This document shows positions 1-8,614 of a DNA stretch of 11,139 nucleotides, piece by piece. This DNA comes from Parachlorella kessleri (lineage: Eukaryota; Chlorophyta; Trebouxiophyceae; Chlorellales; Chlorellaceae): assembly GCA_001598975.1 (NCBI GenBank), contig BBXU01000838.1, positions 1 to 11,139 on the forward strand. The letters are read 5' to 3'. Both the position numbers and the translations under genes were made by a program. The notes beneath the pieces were generated by a model. The model searched no databases, was not told where the DNA came from, and saw nothing but the letters and a program-made list of their open reading frames with translations. Position 1 is the stretch's first letter; each line of letters starts with the position of its first letter.

Positions 1-3000
1 GCCTCAACCGGGCACGCCAGCGGCGCCGCCTGCGGCGCCTGCTGGAAGACTGGCGCAACATGTTTGACCACGGCTTCAATGCTGACGTGGCGCCTGAGCT
101 GGCGGCCTGGGCAGCACAGCAGGGCTGGCGCTGGGCGCCCCTAGACGAGAACGGGGATGAGGTGCAGGTGGGATGCTTTTGTGTTTACAACAAGTAAATA
201 AACCAGTTGATCAATGAATAAATAAATGTTGCGTGTGTTGGTGGTGGGACAGGGCTTGGGATGTATGGTGGGGGCTCCTGTTTGTGCACACTGTTGCTGT
301 CCAGCCTGGAGGCATGCTTTGGGTGTGGATACGGACAGAAGCAGCCGTTTTTGTGTCAGTTAGGGTTTCGGTAACAAAGTATCTAGTTCTTGGTCTGGGT
401 GGAGTGATGGAATTCCTGCCAGGCTTGGTCGTATGTGATGCCCAGCGCGTCTGATACTCTGGTCCGCCCTGCAAACCGCTACGGCCACGTGGGTGGAGCA
501 GGAGGTCTCCAAGGCCGCGATGGTATCGCATCTGATTCCCAGCATGTCCATGCCAGGATTCCCCCCTGATCCTCCCTGCAGGGCCCCGTGGCCACGTGGG
601 TGGAGCGGGAGGCCTGTAAAACCATGGTGGCCCACCTGATGCTGGGATTCCCGCTGGATCTCTACCAGCCCTACGAGTTCCGCGCCATCTACTGGTACTG
701 CGACTACTTACTGGGCACACAGCAGCAGGTAGGTGTGATGAGTCGGGGGTGATGTGAGCCAGGGGTTGGATGAGTCAGGGGGGCGAGGCAGGGAGAACTG
801 AGGTAGTGTCAAGTGTCAAGTGAGAGGTGGACAGTTAATGTATGGGTGACAGTCCCAGGTGTTGCTACCCTGCAAGGGTTGAGCAGCAGGCAGGAAGGCT
901 TTTCTGGGCCGTCAATTGGAATGCACAGCAGCAAGTCGATGTTGCTTCAGCAGGTGGGAGGGGTCGCATGCATGGACTGCGCTCACTCCCACGTTCGCTG
1001 GCATGCGCTTGCTTACTCAAGACCTCATCGTGTGGGTAACCTGGAAACCATGAACTGTTTTGCCCTCCATATGAATTCTACGTGTGTATGTAATTTTCAG
1101 CTGACTGCCACCCATGTTGCTGGGTTGTCCCTGACACCCACTGCCTGTGTGTATCCGCCCACCCCCTCTCCCGCAGACGAGCAAGTTCCTGTTCTCAGCC
1201 AAGCCACCACCAGGGTTGCAGCAGGCGGCGGCGCACCAGGGGCAGCGGCAGCGGGCAGGCCGCCATGGCAGGCACAGCGCAGCGCAGCAGGTCGCGGAGG
1301 AGGCACTTGTGGTGGAGCAGAAAAAGACAGTGGAGGTGGGTCTGTCATTCTTTGCCGTAAACCCTAAACCATGTCTTACAATGTCATTTTCCCCCAAAAC
1401 ATTGGGCGTCCAACCCCTTGCGCGTACACTGTTGTTGGCAGCCGTAGTGCGTGTTCTCTTGTTCCCTACTCTTGGTTCTGGCAACTGACGCAGCTGGCAC
1501 CCGCCAAGCTGCGGTCCCTCTGTTGCTGTCACGTGCACTCCATCATGAGTAGTAGGCATCACAGCGTTGCGCACAACGCTGCGCTGTGCTGCGCTGCGCC
1601 GGTCATGTCCCTGAGTCCAAGCGTATGACATAAGCTGGCAGCTCTGCCGTGCTGTGCTAGGCCATGTCACGCTCCGCTGTGCTGCGCTGCGCAGGTCATG
1701 TCCCTGGGGTTTGAGCGCATGATATAGTATAAGCTGGCAGCTCTGCCATGATAGGCTAGGCCATGCCATGCTACGCTGTGCTGCGCTGCGCAGGTCATGT
1801 CCTTGGAGATTGAGCGCATGATGTGTCAGGGCATGATGAAGTTGGCCACTGGCCTCACACTCATGGGCTGCATACAAGGTGGGCTTGTTTTCACAAACAA
1901 GTTGCGCTTTCTGTGTGCATTTCAGTCCCCACATGGTGCGCTTGTGCAGAGTGCAGGAGGCTGGCAAACCAAGTCTTGGGTGGGGGGGAGAGAAGGAGGG
2001 CCTGTTCGGAAACCTCAGTTGCTGCGTATACATATAGAAATATGCAGCAATTGCCCTTGCTGCATGGCCCTCTTGCTAAAGCTGGCAATGAGCGGGCAGA
2101 ACCAACAGGCACTGTGTCTGTTTTGTGTCGGCACTGTTTTGTATTGTGACTGTACTTAAAACTGCCCCTGTACTGTTAGAGCCCGAGGCGCCATTCAACA
2201 GCGAGGAGCAGCGTTACCTCCAGCGCTTTGCGGCCTTCCAGCTCCTTACCCGGCCGCAGCCACTGTACCACCCCCACTTCCAGGAATCCATGGCCACAGG
2301 AGGCAAGTCTGGTTGGTTCGCAGAAGTGGCAGTTGGTGGAACTGCCCTGCAGTCGCTGCCCGGTTTTCAGAGTACATGGCGACAGGAGGCACGTCTGTTT
2401 GGTTCGCGGAAGTATAGGGGCAGTTGTTGATACTGCATTTATGCGGTTGGGCATGGTCGTTTACTTTCTGCCTCGTCTATTGCCCCTGATGCCCCTGTGG
2501 TCTGCCATTTAGGGTGCTTAGTGTTAAACCGCTGACAGTGCATGCCGCCGGAGGCTGGTTAAGGGCAGGTGTGCCAAAACCTTGCTGCAGTGACATCCAC
2601 AGGGTGCCCCTGCCACATGAGCATGTCAGGGCTTTTGCCCTTCACCCTTATTTGCTTATGTGTATCGCATACTCTCATCTCTTGCTAGCCTAGAACAGGT
2701 TTCCGCTCGCCTCTCGGGTGGCTCAGGCATGTCGCCCGAGACCTTCTTGGCCTTAGAGTATGACCTAAGCATTCTCTCTTTCTTGGCTGGTGCAGGCATG
2801 TCGCCCGAGACCTTCCTGGCCATGGCGTACGAAAACTTTTTCAAGGCGCAGCATGGCGCAGCCGCGCTGCTTCAGAGCCCCGCAGCACGTGCCCTCTTGC
2901 CGGAGCAGGTAGGGAAGTAGACCTGGTTAAGTTTGATTTAAAAAAAGGGTAGGTTACAGTTTCACTCAATGCCCTCTTGCCGGAGCAGGTAGCGGGGTAG

Positions 3001-3895
3001 AGTTGTTTAAGGTGGCAGGCGGTGTGCAGGTAGTGGAGGCGAGTTGGTTAAGGTGGCAGGCCGTGTGAACTTAGATGAGATCGGGGCGAACTGGCCTGAC
3101 AGGGCTGTGTGCATTTAGGCTATGTGTCTTCCCTGCTTGGTTTAGTTTTTGTGTCATCCAATTGCTGTCTGTCCAACAACCAGACAACCTCAGCGTGCTC
3201 AGTACGGGATGGAACGCACAGCATGGCAAGGAGCGGCAAGGCTGAGCATGCACAGCATGCCTTGCCTGCAGGTGACCCACCTCAACGGTGTGAGGCGGGT
3301 GGCCACCCAGAACTCTATGGCCCTCAAGATCATGCTGTCTGCAGCCAGAAGGGAGGCCCAGCAGCAGCAGCAGCAGGCCCAGCAGCCCCAGCAGCAGCAG
3401 ACGGGCGAGCAGCAGCAGCAGGCCCAGCAGTTGCAGGCTCAGCAGCCGCTGATGCAGGGCCAGCAACAACCAGAGCAGCAGCAGCAGCAGCAGCAGGAAC
3501 AACAAGCTAGTGAGCAGCGAGAGCAGCAGGAAGCGCAGCAGCCTGATGGTGAAAAGGGCGGCTCACAACTGGAGAGTGGCCCAGGGGGACTTCTGACTGG
3601 CGAAACACTGCAAGGGCCGGCAGCAGCCAACGGGCAGCAGCCAATGGAAGCAGAGCAAGATAAGCAGCCTGACATGCAGGAAGAGCGGGAGAGGGCGCAT
3701 GCAACCCCGCCAGCCCAGTCCGGAGCCTCAGCAGCAGCACCCACAGCAGTGGCAGTGGCAAGGGCCACCAGAAGGCCAGCATTCGCTGTGAGCTGGGATT
3801 TCAAGCCGTCAATGCAGAGCGGCCTGTCGATGTATTACCCGGTCATTGCGCTGAGGACAGCGGCAGCGGCCCCAGCAGCAGCGGGGCCTTCATAG
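1..3895 (+). CDS. NAA35: NatC N-terminal acetyltransferase auxiliary subunit NAA35/MAK10 (3' part, seven exons)
   Basis: The NatC complex acetylates the starting Met of proteins beginning Met-Leu, Met-Ile, Met-Phe or similar as they leave the ribosome. NAA35 is its large non-catalytic subunit. Exons read from the sequence are 1-167 (partial), 582-728, 1177-1335, 1794-1878, 2180-2302, 2796-2908 and 3272-3895. Phases match at every junction and give 471 residues plus TAG. Family landmarks recalled from animal and plant homologues appear in order: LNRARQRRRLRRLLEDW; LMLGFPLDLYQPYEFRAIYWY; a basic/Gln linker; MSLEIERMMCQGMMKLATG; EEQRYLQRFAAFQLLTRPQP with YHPHFQE; MSPETFLAMAYENFFKAQ; VTHLNGVRRVATQNSMALKI; and the terminal WDFKPSMQSGLSMYYPV-IALR. 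The last exon carries a long Gln-rich insert between the last two blocks. Intron 5 uses a GC donor. Four introns hold duplicated exon edges (listed separately). The N-terminal half lies upstream. Family assignment is confident; exon edges are predictions without RNA support. Confidence 0.9.
470..660 (+). repeat. Duplicated start of NAA35 exon 2 (echo in intron 1)
   Basis: About 100 bp at 470-568 repeats the start of the real exon at 575-660, 107 bp downstream. GCCACGTGGGTGGAGC is shared exactly. Translated, the echo reads TATWVEQEVSKAAMVSHL against VATWVEREACKTMVAHLM in the exon. The echo has lost its acceptor (CTGCAAA in place of CTGCAGG) and shifts frame near its end, so it looks like a dead copy. 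Confidence 0.75.
1582..1824 (+). repeat. Three tandem copies of the NAA35 exon 4 acceptor and exon start
   Basis: Each unit runs from CGCTGTGCTGCGCTGCGC through GTCATGTCC. Exon-like starts fall at 1602, 1695 and 1794, spaced 93 and 99 bp. The third is the exon in use (VMSLEIERMMCQG). The first has CCG in place of CAG at the acceptor and reads VMSLSPSV then stop (1626-1628). The second keeps CAG and reads VMSLGFERMI then stop (1725-1727). The spacer GCTGGCAGCTCTGCC is also repeated (1633 and 1732), so this is a true tandem array and not only a repeated splice motif. Confidence 0.85.
2284..2433 (+). repeat. Duplicated end of NAA35 exon 5 with its GC donor
   Basis: The real exon end and intron start (2284-2345) recur 86 bp downstream at 2370-2433. 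Shared blocks are ATGGC, ACAGGAGGCA, GTCTG, TTGGTTCGC and GGCAGTTG. The echo keeps the AG|GC junction at 2388/2389, but its donor is GCACGT where the real site is the near-consensus GCAAGT, so it is probably weaker. Confidence 0.75.
2717..2832 (+). repeat. Duplicated NAA35 exon 6 acceptor, in frame
   Basis: The block CAGGCATGTCGCCCGAGACC occurs at 2724 and again at 2793, 69 bp apart. The second copy is the predicted exon start (2796); the first (2727) also follows a CAG. The frame stays open between them, so use of the first acceptor would add 23 residues, beginning with a second MSPETFLA. This is a candidate alternative 3' splice site. Confidence 0.8.
2890..3068 (+). repeat. Duplicated NAA35 exon 6 end and donor, with a third partial copy
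   Basis: TGCCCTCTTGCCGGAGCAGG followed by TAG occurs at 2890 (the real exon end and GTAGGG donor) and again, identical over 23 bp, at 2970, exactly 80 bp later in intron 6. A third, weaker piece at about 3024-3068 (GTGCAGGTAGTGG, then GGTTAAGGTGGCAGGC) repeats the intronic part. The second copy has an intact GT donor but no nearby acceptor of the same frame was recognised. Confidence 0.85.
3355..3545 (+). repeat. CAG-rich tract coding a Gln-rich insert in NAA35
   Basis: Imperfect CAG repeats fill much of this stretch of the last exon and encode runs of Gln broken by Ala, Pro, Glu and Leu. It sits between the conserved ATQNSMALKI block and the C-terminal block ending the protein, so it behaves as a disordered insert. 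It stays in frame with both conserved ends. The antisense poly-Leu reading frame is a shadow of this tract. Confidence 0.9.
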
Positions 3896-4840
3896 GTAGC
3901 CAGGAGGGGCAGTTGCCACTCAGCAGCTAGGGTTGCTCACAGTGCCAGGTAGTTGCCCAGTAGGAAGTGTACAGCTGGCCAGCACAGGAGGCAAGCTAAG
4001 ATAAATTGAGGGCTTGCCTGAGGTCGCGCCCAGCCCGTGGATCTCGCCTTGTCTAGGATGTCAGGGATCATCCAGCGAAGCAGTGACAGCAGATGGGGCA
4101 TCTGAGGCCAGAACCTACGAAGTGCAGGGTTGTAGGCAGGCTGCAGTGCTACCCTTCTCAATGCCTCCGCTTTGCTGCATAAACCTACTTGGTGTGCTGG
4201 CTCAACACCATCGCCGCTTCTGCGCATGCGATGATGTGGAATGGGAGAAGTTGTGTTCGGATTTGCTGTGTTACTGGCCCCAAGGGCACGTGCCTTAAGA
4301 CGGGGGTGAATCAGTGAGGCTACAAAGTTCCAAGAGTGCTCCCAGGCATGGGCACTTGGAGAGCTTTCTACACACTCCTCCCTTAGGTAATGCTAGCCCC
4401 TAGTGCCTTCCTGTCACCAGAAACAAGTCACCAAGCCGTAGAACTCTTGGAGGAGACATACTGGGATAGACCTGGGACACGACTCAGGAGCCCTGCAAGT
4501 ACATTTCGTCTCTCACTCCCTGTTCGCACTGCCTGCCACCCTTACTTGCACATGCATCTAGCCCCGTCAGCACAACCCAACCCAGCCCCTCCTCAATACG
4601 CATAGCTGGCCACCATCAAAGCAACCCAAGCCAGCCGCCAGGCCTGGCTACAGCCGGACACGCAACACAAGGAATGAAAGGCAACTCAGGCAAAGCTCAT
4701 TCTGCATCCAGTCCTGCAGCACGACACTCGAGCTAAGCAATGACCCCTCATTGCCGCCACCACTGGCATCTAAAAGGCCGTGACGCGATCACAAAGGGAA
4801 GCATGTCGTGCAAGCTTGCAGGAGCCAGGATGTACGAAGG
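3896..4840. other. Convergent intergenic region between NAA35 and DOHH
   Basis: It holds the presumed 3' untranslated regions of both genes. I saw no conserved coding block, tRNA or transposon here. No TGTAA, the usual chlorophycean poly(A) signal, was found on the plus strand after NAA35 nor on the minus strand after DOHH within this interval. It contains pieces resembling DOHH intron 5 (about 4514-4560 and 4686-4723) and one CACGTG at 4288. Confidence 0.6.
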
Positions 4841-5115
4841 GGTCCATCAGTTGCGTTCATCAGCACACTGGAACGCCCCGCTGCGATCAAAACCCATCAG
4901 TTGCCCTCATCAGCGTACTGGAACGCCCCGCTGCGCTCAAACTCCAGCATGTCCAGCGCAACCTCACAGCTGTGCGCCACGATGGGCTCCGGGTCTTCCA
5001 TGTACTGCAGGCAGCAGCAAAGACCTCAGGCAAGGCTTAGGCGCACTCTGCATCCAGTCCTGTTCGCAAAGCTTAACTGTCACTCCCTGTTCGCACTCCC
5101 TGCCACCCATGCTAA
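4514..5115. repeat. Pieces of DOHH intron 5 repeated in the 3' flank, in swapped order
   Basis: CACTCCCTGTTCGCACT with CCTGCCACCC occurs at about 4514 and 5080. CTCAGGCAA with TCTGCATCCAGTCCTG occurs at about 4686 and 5029. The two blocks appear in opposite order at the two sites. This suggests an older, rearranged duplication across the end of the gene. Confidence 0.6.
4841..4945 (-). repeat. Duplicated DOHH C-terminus and stop codon in the 3' flank
   Basis: The end of the DOHH coding sequence (about 4891-4945) is repeated 50 bp further downstream on the minus strand (4841-4895). CGCAGCGGGGCGTTCCAG is identical in both. Read in the matching frame, the echo gives FDRSGAFQ-ADERN and a TGA, against [14 protein letters not shown] and TGA in the gene. 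It lies after the stop, so it is not translated under this model. Confidence 0.85.
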
Positions 5116-7771
5116 CAAAAAGCGCAAGACCTCTAGCCCAGGCTGTGTGATCTCCCACTGGTATCGCAAGGTGCCCAAGGGTGCTGTGTGTCAAGCTACT
5201 TCTGCATGGCAAAACAGCTAGAGTGGGTGAGCAGGGCCGCACATGGTCTCAGGCACCCCATGCAACCCCATGCGTTCAAGTGAACGGGGACACGCAGAGC
5301 ATGCAGCCCCACCTGCTGCAACAGGGCGATGCACTGCTCGTCAGCTATTGATCCCAGGGCCTCAGCAGCCTCATGCCGCACCATGGGGTTCTCCTTGGGG
5401 TCCTCCAACACCCGCCTGCAGCGCAGCGCAGCACAGCACAGCACAGCACAGCATCGGGAATCGATGCAAGCACCCCACAATGCTGCTGCTGCGCAAGTAG
5501 GCGTGTAGCGGCTGCTTGGGCGCCTTGCTTCCGAGCTGATGTCATGTGCTGCGTGGGAAGCCCGCCAAGTCATGCTATGCATGCTGTGCCCACCTCACCA
5601 TGTCCAAGGCATGTGCGTCCTGCATCCGCCCGGCAGCTAGGGCGATGCACTATATTAAAACCCTGGTGCTGGGTCTGCCCCGCTATGCGTGCTGCGCCCA
5701 CCTCAGCATGTCCACGGCGTGCGCGTCCTGCATCTGCCCCAGCACGTAGGCAACCTCGTGCTTCAGCAGTGCGCTGACGCTGGCGCCAAACGAAGCAGAC
5801 AGGGCGCCGACGGCCTCGGGGCCGCCCTTGTTGCGCAACGCAAACATGGCGCAGTACCTGGTAGCCAGGGGGAAGCAAGGGGTCGGCGTGAGCAGTGCTT
5901 ATTCACCTGCTAGAGAGGGGGCCGCACCAGGCAAGCCAGTCCTCAGCCTAGGCATGGACCTGCTCCTACACATCCAGCCTTTACCACAAGAAACACGGCA
6001 AGAACAACCTTTCTCAAAGCCGCATCTGGAAAGCAAAGCGCGCCTGTACATCCAATGCGCCTGCCACTAGCCAGGCAAAGTCCATACCCAATCCGTCAAG
6101 AAGCGATTATACCCGTGCCGGCAGCCCTCATCTTCGCCAGCAAGCCCTTCCAGCTGCACCACGCATGCCCCATTAAATGCCAATGCATTTATAGCGCAAT
6201 TCATAGGAAAATGTCGTCCCGGCGTCCAACCTCTGGAAGATCTTTTCCCGCTCGTCCAGGAGCATGTGGCGCAGCTGGGGGGTGGGCGTGGCCGCCGGGG
6301 CTGCCGGGGAGGGGTCCACCGAGAGGTAAGGCGACTCAACAGCGTTCGCGTCATCTGTCTCTGCGGCAGCCGCGGCCTCCATACCGTTGGCAGGTGCAGC
6401 ATCGCCCTCCCCTTCCTCTCCGGCCGCTGCAGGAGAGCCGGCGCCGGCGCCGGCGCCGGCGCCCTGCCGCCGGAAGTACTCTATCCGCTGCAGCGCCAGC
6501 TGGCAGGTCTGCGCCACCTCCAAGCAAGGGTCGTCAACGTGTTCTCGCAGCGGCGCCAGGCAGGCCTCCGTGCCGATGGCACCTAGGGCCTCCCCCGCCT
6601 CATGCCGCACCCTGCGTCCCCAGCTCACGGATAGACTGAGAAGGCATTTGTAGGGAGGCCATCTGTTCACATGCCACGCAGGACTTGTGTGAGGTGTGAG
6701 GGCCAATGGCACCTAGGGCCTCCCCTGCCTCATGCCGCACCCTGCGTCCCCAGGTGTGGGGGAGGCTAAGAAGGAGTTCAAGGGAAGGCCGTCCCATTTG
6801 CCAAAGAAGGAATCATGCCCGTGCCGATCGCGCCTGGACAAGAACTGCACACCGCCACCTCCGAGCTCGACCCACAAGCCATCAGCCAGGCCTTGTGCAG
6901 CCTAGATACTCCCACCGCCTGACTCGCCCCCCTCTCTCCATCCCCATCTCTCTCTCGCACACACAGAGTAAGCTACCTCCCGACCTCTCTCTCCCCCTAA
7001 ACACACACAGGGCATCCACAGGCCGCACAACAAAAGCTGCTCCTCCCACACCCCGACTCTGCCACCATGCAGGTTGGGCATCCCCCTGCACCGGGCGCAC
7101 CACATGTCAACACCTGTCAAGAGCATGGAGCGCACCCCAGTGCCTTACATAGGGTGCTCAGAAGTGTCCTTCAGTATGTCAATGAGGACGGGAACCGCGG
7201 CCGCGTCCTGCCGCTGTCCGAGACAGTAGGCCACCTCATGCCGAAACAGGGCCGAAGAGTCCTTGAGGCCTGCATTCATGCTGGGGAGTTTTCCGCTACT
7301 GGTACATGAATGTACAGGCTCATGACGATGCATGGCATCTGGACCACCACTCTATGCCATCCGACACTTCCATAAATCCCCCGTCTCAAACAAAACAAGG
7401 CTGCCTCCAGTGTAGCAGCAAGCGCCTGCAAGCGCCGGCGTGGGACGGTGACCGCCGCTCCAGGCGCACCCTCTTATGAGATACAAGTGGCCTATCAGGA
7501 CGCAAGCATGGTGACTCACACCTATCAACTTAAGGGAATCCAAGAATGTTACGCAATTCAGGGCCGCCATCAGGACTGAAGGGTCCCACCAAAACGCGGC
7601 GTGCTTACCTTCCAGCATGGCCGCATGCGCCTCCGCACCCTGGACGTTGCGCAGGGAGAAGAGCACCCGGTACCTCTGCGGCAGGCTGGTGGAAGGGTCA
7701 GTCAGCTTGCGCTTCAGGGCCTCCACCACCGACGGCTCCACCTTCTTCTCCAGCTGGGTTACATGCACCAT
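4897..7771 (-). CDS. DOHH: Deoxyhypusine hydroxylase (HEAT-repeat di-iron enzyme), complete, six exons
   Basis: DOHH hydroxylates the deoxyhypusine side chain of eIF5A, the last step of hypusine formation, in the cytosol. Exons on the minus strand are 7771-7609, 7269-7149, 6611-6231, 5857-5702, 5415-5313 and 5004-4897. Together they make 1032 nt, or 343 residues plus TGA, with consistent phases. Homologues are about 300-325 residues. The four HEAT-repeat iron ligands are present as His-Glu pairs: [10 protein letters not shown] (exon 2), [10 protein letters not shown] (exon 3), [10 protein letters not shown] (exon 4) and [10 protein letters not shown] (exon 5). The family signatures [12 protein letters not shown], the AMFALRN-type motif (here CAMFALRN) and the C-terminal SCEVALDM and GAFQYAD are all seen. 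The extra length sits in the linker between the two HEAT halves, including a Gly-Ala run coded by a GGCGCC repeat. The start at 7771 is the first ATG of the frame and matches the short N-terminus of homologues. Exon 1 ends in phase 1 and reads into [12 protein letters not shown] without a break. Introns 2 and 4 and the stop region carry duplicated edges. All catalytic ligands are intact, so the enzyme is probably active. Confidence 0.95.
5421..5455. repeat. CAGCA/CAGCG microsatellite next to the DOHH exon 5 acceptor
   Basis: A short run of imperfect GCGCA and GCACA pentamers lies just upstream, in gene sense, of the exon 5 acceptor at 5416. In the transcript it is TG/GC-rich and takes the place of the usual pyrimidine tract. 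Confidence 0.7.
5572..5740 (-). repeat. Duplicated DOHH exon 4 end and donor (echo in intron 4)
   Basis: The exon 4 end and intron start (5740-5680) recur at 5632-5572, 108 bp further into the intron in gene sense. The exon codes [11 protein letters not shown] and AG|GTGGGC; the echo codes [11 protein letters not shown] and AG|GTGGGC. The following intronic bases (GCAGCACGCATAGC against ACAGCATGCATAGC) match too, so the copied unit spans the border. The echo keeps a plausible donor. Confidence 0.85.
6436..6464 (-). repeat. GGCGCC hexamer repeat in DOHH exon 3
   Basis: About four GCCGGC/GGCGCC units encode alternating Gly and Ala in the linker between the two HEAT halves of DOHH. This linker varies in length across the family, so the run is probably tolerated. 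The self-complementary units could form hairpins. Confidence 0.8.
6569..6790 (-). repeat. Duplicated DOHH exon 3 acceptor and exon start (echo in intron 2)
   Basis: Minus-strand CTGGGGACGCAG|GGTGCGGCATGAGG appears at both 6741 (echo) and 6611 (real exon start), 130 bp apart. Both copies code [13 protein letters not shown], including a His-Glu ligand pair, and both follow a good CAG acceptor. After the motif the echo reads PHTSHKS and no longer matches DOHH; the real copy continues [15 protein letters not shown]. The upstream intronic sequence is partly shared (GGCCT-CCCT). The transcript reaches the echo acceptor first. Confidence 0.9.
6925..7016. repeat. CT/CA-rich simple sequence in DOHH intron 2
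   Basis: Two loose copies of a CTCTCTCTC block followed by a CACACACAG block lie about 50 bp apart. In gene sense this is a purine/GT-rich stretch. No coding or regulatory role is visible. Confidence 0.6.
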
Positions 7772-8614
7772 TGCGTGGGCTGGGTTGCCGCCCTTGTATG
7801 CTGTGCTGTGCTGACGTGTGGGGAAGGTGGTGCCCTCCCTCCTACTTGGTACTGCGTCCGCAGGTGATGGCTGTCCTGCTGTCAGGTGTTAGCGTGTGTA
7901 GGCTTCCTACCCGTCCCTGTGGCTGCTCACTCTTTGTCTGCAGGGAGCGAGGGAGAGAGCCTGGAGAAGAAGTACGTTATACGAGGCCATGGGTGATCAC
8001 TTAGCTACGCAGGGTACGAGGGGCGTCAGTAAAGGCGAGTGCCCCAGCATGCCACATGCATGGCATGCACCTCTAGCGGACAGTCACACGAAAAGTACCG
8101 GCAGTGCCACTGTGAAGCAAAGACGATGCCTCACCTCAGCCGCACGCACGTGGCTACGACAGAACACTGCAAGTAGCACAGCAGCTTCAACGGGCACGTT
8201 AAAGAATATTGAACTGGCTTTCCTCTGGTTGGTGAACGACAAGTGCCAACGCCACAAAGCAGGAAACAAAGCAGGCGCGCAACGGATGTGAGGTTGCGTC
8301 TCGTACTGAGCGTGCGGCGCTTCGATTGTAGTCAGCACTTTCATCATCAAGCCCTAACACCCAGCCATGCAGGGCCAGTGCATGCAGGGTAGGCTGGTAG
8401 TGTTAAGGACAGTCGCGAGGGAGTCAAGCAGACCTCTTCCTTTCTTCCAAAGCGGAAAGCTTAGGATCGCCAGACGACTTGCTCGGAGCACGCCTACAGC
8501 CAGTCTAGGCCCCGCCGGCAACATGCTTTCCAGCTTGACATCCCTGCTGGGCAAGGTACTTCTCGGCATCCTTGCGCGAACACCACTCCGGCCGGCTTTC
8601 GAACTGGCGAGAGC
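7772..8614. promoter_or_regulatory. Shared divergent flank between DOHH and the GST gene
   Basis: This 0.84 kb stretch should hold both promoters and 5' untranslated regions, since the two genes read outward from it. A G-box core CACGTG is present at 8147-8152. No convincing TATA box at a suitable distance was recognised. Its 3' end (8523-8614) may instead be GST coding sequence in another frame. Several GCATGC palindromes occur (8048, 8063, 8379). Confidence 0.5.

Noticed and set aside
1359..1370. Telomere-like AAACCCTAAACC
   Set aside because: Only about one and a half repeat units, so chance is enough to explain it.
1017..2033. Long open frame (338 codons) on the minus strand inside NAA35
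   Set aside because: It lies antisense to well-supported NAA35 exons and the repeat array. Its internal repeats only mirror the triplicated exon edge, and no family motif was recognised.
3071..3505. Minus-strand poly-Leu frame
   Set aside because: It is the antisense reading of the CAG tract in NAA35, and low complexity rather than a membrane protein.
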